Shown one piece after another: positions 58,761 through 64,000 of a stretch of DNA of 64,000 nucleotides (positions are counted from its first letter, which is position 1; every line of letters starts with the position of its first letter). The DNA comes from Pogostemon cablin (lineage: Eukaryota > Streptophyta > Magnoliopsida > Lamiales > Lamiaceae), in the NCBI GenBank assembly GCA_023678885.1, contig CM042970.1, forward strand, positions 5,124,355-5,188,354, in the 5' to 3' direction. The translations under genes and the position numbers were made by a program. Under the pieces are notes generated by a model. The model made no database searches. It was not told where the DNA came from and worked only from the letters and a program-made list of their open reading frames with translations.

Positions 58761-60613
58761 TGTTGTTCACTCATTTTCTTCACTCACAAGAATAATTATC
58801 CTCAAGTGTAAGGGATCAATTGTAGCACACGTGTGACCAAGTTAAATTATAGAACTCAAAGGATCAGAGCTAAACAAATTACCACGCAAATAAATTTGCA
58901 CCACAAATACTTAAGACAAAATATCCTTTTTTTTTAAACTATTAAATTAATTATGCAGAAATATAAATAATAAATAAAATAAAAGCCTTAAACAATCACA
59001 AGTGTTTCAAGAGAGAAGACAAGATAGCTCTAGGAAATCCAGTTTAAATTGGTCAAATTAAATAACTAGACAATCGATTAGAATTTCTATAGATTTTATG
59101 AAAGCAATCACTTAACTATGTTAAATCCATTTTTTAAAGTAAACTTAACACATAAATCTAGTACGAACCCTCAGATGCAGAAGAATAATTCTTACTCTCT
59201 TTCTAAGTACTTCATGCAAAATTCCATTAAAGGCTAGAGTACTAGACTTCCGTTTATAGTTACTTAAGAAATAAACCTCAGTTCCACCTAACAATCTAAG
59301 AAAACAAATCCTCTAGAATGATAATTAATAAATATATTAAGTGTCCAATATTAATTATTCTAATGAATAAAAGTTATATGGTTAGATCCCCTTTACCCAT
59401 AATAGATAGACAAATATAATCACTTTATGACTCAAGCAACAATCATAAGCATGCATAAGACAATGACATAACCATGAATGAGGACATATCATATAAGACA
59501 AAAATATAAGTCTCAATTCAAAGCATTAAAAAGGGAATAAGAATACTGCAGAAATCCATAACCTAGTCTAGGTCATCAATTCAATCCAATTCAACCTTCA
59601 AAATCTAAAACTATCCAGAAAAGTACTAGCTCATGGTGTTACAAGCAACAACCATGTCTATGGAATGAAACTTACCCATGAATCTATAAATCAACAATAA
59701 GAAATTAAAGAAGGAAGAAAAACAATTGTCTGGAATAATTCTCCATCTTCTCTTTCCGTCTTGATGATCCTCCTTCATTCTCCTTCTCAAGTAGCAAACA
59801 TCGTGATTGAGTGTGTGATAGGTGAAAGGCAGGTGAAGGGTCTAGATGGATGGCGGAAGGTGATGGGTTAAGATTATGTAGTCAAAAGGGCGTGGTAGAG
59901 AGTTAGGGTTCCTTCTTGAACTCCCCAAGGGCTCCTTTTATAGTTGAGGGCTCATAATACTTGGATTCCACCTCGAAAGTGAGTCTTTTCACGTCAAAAA
60001 TATAAACGGGCTAAAAAAATATAATCTAGACATGCTGGGACACAACACTAGTCGTTCCAACCATGGCAGGGATCGTGCCGCTCACTCGTGCCAAACGTCT
60101 GCAAGGGTCGTGACACCCGTCGGCAGTCTGCGCGACCTCACGGTTTTGCTCATATATTCTTCATCCAAACTCTGATTGAGGTGAAATTTTAAACTCACGT
60201 GATACTCTCTTCCTTAGCTTTCTATCCATATAAGGAACTCACAAAAATTCTCCTATTTGTGTGTGGCACGAGTTGTGAAAAGTGTTGCATGAGTCGTGCT
60301 CTTCTGAGAAGTGTTGGGCGATGGTGGCCTCTTGCGCTGCATGTGGCAGACACAAGTGATGCATGTGGTTGGCACGAGTACCAATGTGGCTGGCATGAGT
60401 CGTGCCATACTGTACCAAATCCTTCTTCCGTCTGGTTTCGATCCTAATTTCTGATTTTGCTCTTTTATCCCGTTTTCTACCTAAAAATACAAAATAACAC
60501 CTGACAAGCATCTATAACACAAATATATGCAATTCAACCAAAAGATTCTCAAATATAGATATAAATACCACAAAATGGTGTTAAATCGGAGATGCAGATT
60601 TTCACACTAAACA
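58761..60613 (-). repeat. 3' LTR of gypsy element F
   Basis: Read on the minus strand it starts TGTTTAGTGTGAAAATCTG after a polypurine tract, and its other end (58761 or 58764) has the primer-proximal CCTCAAGTGTAAGGGATC phrase of the other gypsy LTRs. A TATA box (complement of CTCCTTTTATAG, 59931-59942) is preceded on the minus strand by CACGAC/GGCACGA motifs (60050-60120). It cuts into the mariner remnant. Confidence 0.8.
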
Positions 60614-60627
60614 AACCCCTCAAACTT
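60614..60627 (-). other. Polypurine tract of element F
   Basis: On the minus strand AAGTTTGAGGGGTT lies directly before the LTR start. This is the plus-strand primer of gypsy reverse transcription and fixes the element's orientation. Confidence 0.75.
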
Positions 60628-63600
60628 AAGATATTATTCGTCCCCGAACAATGAAATCGAACAAAGAAGAAAGATAGTGCGTAAATCTAAGGGAAAACAA
60701 GGGACATGACAACTAGGCCATTCAACATGCAATTGCTATTAACTCCGGTCATTTAACTCTCATTACATGCAAAAATTCATTCATACCATACAAGTTAAGA
60801 AAATTACCACCAATTAAAATGTTCCATCAAGTTATTCTCACGGGAAGTATATCACTCGTACTCAAGTGTAAAAGATGTATACTTATGGGGTATGGTGTTT
60901 ACGCTCAAATTCAATTCAAGTTCATCCGTAATCATAAGTTTGCTAAATATCTCAAACTCTCCACCACTAAAAAGTATGATTCGACAATGGGATCAAAAAG
61001 AACTTTTATTTGGATGTAATGTTGACTCTTTGGTTAAGGTAGAAAATATATGAATAAGTGACTCAAAACTCGGATCATTCACGTAGCGACCCATCATGAT
61101 CATTATTTTTCCTTATCACTTCAATTCAAGCACATCATCCTCATCAACTTCTCAAATTTTCTCTTTCACGCAAAACATATACATGCACTACCCTAGAGTA
61201 TTTGTTTCAATGGAGTACTAGATTTAAGCACTACTCCATGATTCTCTTTTAGATGCATTTTCAAACTCAATCACTATTTCAACACCAATTTCATTCCTTT
61301 CCAAGCTGTTATCAAGTTCCATCAACTCACTTTGAAAAGTCATTAATTCTCTTTCTTGATGGACAATCAAGACTAAAAAAAATCATTAAGATACTCAAAG
61401 TGGTTATTTCTCGTAGGTTACCAAAGAATGAGATTTTAAGGATAACGGGGCTAACTACGGATAACCAATCATATGGTAGAGAATTATTTGGCAAAGTGAC
61501 TCATAATAATCAAGGATAACCTTAAATCATGTCAGATCATCTAACATAATATGTAGTCTCAAGCAAGACAAAAGAAAAATTCTAGAATACACATACAAGA
61601 ATGATACTCACCAGAAAGAAATATCATGTGATTATGTACATGATCTAAAGGCTCATAATCTCATATGGTTTTAACAAGTACAGAGCACTCTTCATGATAA
61701 GCAATATCTCACAAGTACATATAGAACTTCATATCACAATATAACTTAAGTACTCTTCCTTCATAATTTCAAGAGCATATGAATTTTTGGCAGAAATATA
61801 ACAAATAAATCACCTTAAGCACACAACCAGAAACTCAAAATTTAATATTGTTGGATTGTATAATAAAAGTCTAGCTTTAGTATGAATAATATTTTAACAA
61901 TTTATTTGAAATGAGAATCAATAATCAAATGATTGCGTCTTATAATTTATTTATATGTTCGATGCAATAGTCCACTTACTTTATACTGTAGATAATATGT
62001 TATTCGACAACACGCTGAAGATCATATTATTGGTTTCCTTATAAAGTATAAACAGATGCTCACAATCGAGATAGACGGGACTCTCAATCAGGATGGTTGT
62101 AGTGTGATTTAGTATTAGTTTGTCTTGACTATAGAATCACATTAGTGCACCTTGTGTGTATTGAGCAGGACCGCTTGAAATTGTTCAACTTATACTGACT
62201 ATATAGGAGAACTTGATCTCAGCTATTATGGATGTTCATGCTCTTAATTCCTATATAATAACCTCGATACGTAAGACAATATATATTTCTTTGATTCATC
62301 TATGGGTGAGATTTACATGTAATTAAATCAACAAACTCGGTGAATTGGAAAATAGTGCTATCTCTATGTGTGCTGTTGATTGTATAAGGAATCTGTGTCC
62401 TATTATATAGGTTGATGATGTCCCCTTGAGGAGCTCATAAGGATTATCATGTAAACCCTGCAGGTGGATTTATTCCGGCATGGTAATAAGGTTGAGTGGT
62501 ACTACCCTCGGATGAGATATTAATTAATGGAGTTGTCAGTAACTTAATTAATTAATGGGCATTATATATTTTAAACATGGGGAGACTAACGAGCTCATAA
62601 TAAGAAGGAGCTCATAACATAATTATGGGATTAGAATGGTAGTGCATTAATAATATTTTAGTGGTATATATTATTATTATTGGATTTAAGTATAAGTTTT
62701 GGACTAAACTTGGATACTTAAGCCCAATGGAGACCCAACTCTAATTTCTCCTCCTGGTCCCTGTTGTAGCCCATATATAAGTCATCTCAGCTGTTCGGAA
62801 ACCCTAACTGAATCACGCCTAACACTGTAAGGAGGGTGAAGGAACAACAGATTGAGAAGATCTCAAAGATCGTCGCCCACATGACGTCGAGATTGGACTT
62901 GGGAATACAGCAGAAGATCGGAAGGTTGTTTGATGCTGCTGTTTTTCAACTTTTACAATTTTATTAAAATCATGCAGAACTCAGAACTGGACATGTGATA
63001 TACTGCTGGAAAGCCACGGAAGAAAGGATCGTTTTGATGTATAGGTCACTCCAATCAGAGATTGTATGAGGAAATTATGCCCAAAATCGTGAGGCTGCAC
63101 AGGCTGCCGGCGAGAATCTTTCTTCTTCAACATACCCTGGTGAAAGGTAATACGTTTCTATGTTTTCTTACTTCCACTGAATTAGAAACGTATGGAACCC
63201 TAGTGGTTCACGTTAACCAAACGATTGAATGCCCACAAATATACCTCAACTACTCAAGAATCAACACAACCTATCACATAAAAATTAAAATAAAGAAACG
63301 AATGCACCTGATTTATCCCCCCCACATCGTGCAAGTTCCTCAAGTTATCCAACTCGGTCAGGCGTATGCCTCAGATTGAACTCACTTCTCTTTCATCACC
63401 ACTCAAACACTTCTCATCAGTAGAATCATAGGAGAACTAAAAAATTCAACCAAAAATAAAATCACACCAAATCTAAGTAACACACAAAACACTTGGAAAG
63501 TCATAAAAAATTTTGAAAAATCGAAATAAATTTCGAAAATTCTAAAAAAAATCGATCTCCAAGCATCATACATAGAGTGAACATACCTAGGTGCGGATGG

Positions 63601-64000
63601 AACAGGGGAAGAACATCACACCCCCAAACTTAGATGAAAACGTGAGTTGAATCTAAGTTTCGAAGGATATAATTACATTAAGTGTAAGCTAGTACCTTGA
63701 GTATAATTCACCTAGAACAAGACACAACAAAAAAAATAAAATAATATAAAAGTATTAAAACGATGGGTTGCCTCCCACCAAGCGCTCTTGTTTAACATCG
63801 ATGAGCTCGACGAAAATCAATAGGCTCATCGGAATGGCCATGGATATCTTTCATCCTTGCCATCATACTCTAATCTTTGTGCTTCTTCATCAATCATGTA
63901 CTTGTGGCAAGGGATGCCTCGTTAGCATTCTTAAAATTTATCTTTACTTTGTCAATCATGTTTTGATCACATCTCATCAACCTCTTCATTCTACTCCACG
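60628..64000 (-). mobile_element. 3' internal region of gypsy element F (continues off the right edge)
   Basis: Non-coding internal sequence homologous to 1-1185 in inverse orientation. At about 63762-63792 the complement of the phrase GGGTTGCCTCCCACCAAGCGC appears, a common landmark just after pol in Athila-type elements. The final bases (63800-64000) look like the coding end of pol or a following frame, but too little is present to say. A Copia-type solo LTR (61849-63237) interrupts it. Confidence 0.65.
61849..63237 (+). repeat. Solo LTR, Copia-type family 1, with target duplication
   Basis: It starts TGTTGGATTGTATAATAAAAG and ends TGCCCACA. Exact AATAT duplications flank it at 61844-61848 and 63238-63242. 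No primer site follows. It aligns with 27350-28719 and 5266-6623. Length is 1389 bp. Confidence 0.9.

Noticed and set aside
60199..60447. 82-codon plus-strand frame
   Set aside because: It lies wholly inside the U3 part of an inverted LTR; a chance frame.
1..64000. tRNA, rRNA, CRISPR arrays, bacterial or viral genes
   Set aside because: No such structure was recognised. The tRNA-like words (TGGTATCAGAGC, TGGCGCCA...) are retrotransposon primer-binding sites, and the reverse transcriptases belong to retrotransposon families.

Overview
The window is nuclear DNA of a flowering plant, most likely a eudicot. It is AT-rich, its one intact gene has a 90-nt-class intron with GT/AG ends, and almost everything else is plant transposable elements nested in each other. 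I see no rRNA, tRNA, CRISPR or bacterial feature. The only gene that looks complete is a leucine-rich-repeat receptor-like pseudokinase of the IMK2/MRLK family (complement of 20016-22315, two exons).

Left part (1-12.6 kb): the 3' internal end of an Athila-type Ty3/gypsy element runs into an LTR, a degenerate tRNA-Asp primer site and a broken gag, then a partial second LTR. Next comes another LTR that was entered by a Copia-type solo LTR (5266-6623, target duplication TATGG) and a gypsy solo LTR (7165-8826, duplication GTTGT). A second, inverted gypsy element (gag 9141-10245, LTR 10416-11792) sits in a PIF/Harbinger transposase remnant.

Middle (12.6-23 kb): a broken plant-mobile-domain (MAIN-like) gene, AT-rich DNA, a Harbinger-type Myb/SANT pseudogene that keeps its intron, a stray fragment of a secreted proline-rich protein gene between 27-bp direct repeats, and the receptor-like gene.

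23-43 kb: two inverted Athila-type elements (23.1-27.3 kb, gag to RNase H; 31.5-35.9 kb, gag and protease plus 5' LTR) are separated by a 3'-truncated Copia element with a 1370-bp LTR and tRNA-Met primer site. A 5'-truncated L1-type LINE (36.3-39.35 kb), another gypsy solo LTR (39355-41120), a 110-bp tandem array and an LRR receptor pseudogene follow.

43-64 kb: a small broken Copia element, a telomere-like minisatellite, and a gypsy solo LTR (49091-54840, duplication CCCAC) split by a 3850-bp hAT element with a perfect 8-bp duplication (GTTATCTG). Then come an ankyrin (ITN1-like) gene remnant, an array of 145-178-bp repeats, a dead mariner transposase fragment, and the 3' LTR plus 3' internal region of a further Athila-type element, itself entered by a Copia-type solo LTR (61849-63237, duplication AATAT).

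The genes do not form a pathway; the window is a record of nested insertion, LTR-LTR recombination and decay around one conserved receptor gene. The most unusual signals are a shared sequence module found in both the gypsy and the Copia LTRs, and family-specific runs of short palindromic motifs placed just upstream of the LTR TATA boxes and repeated inside the gag-protease region.
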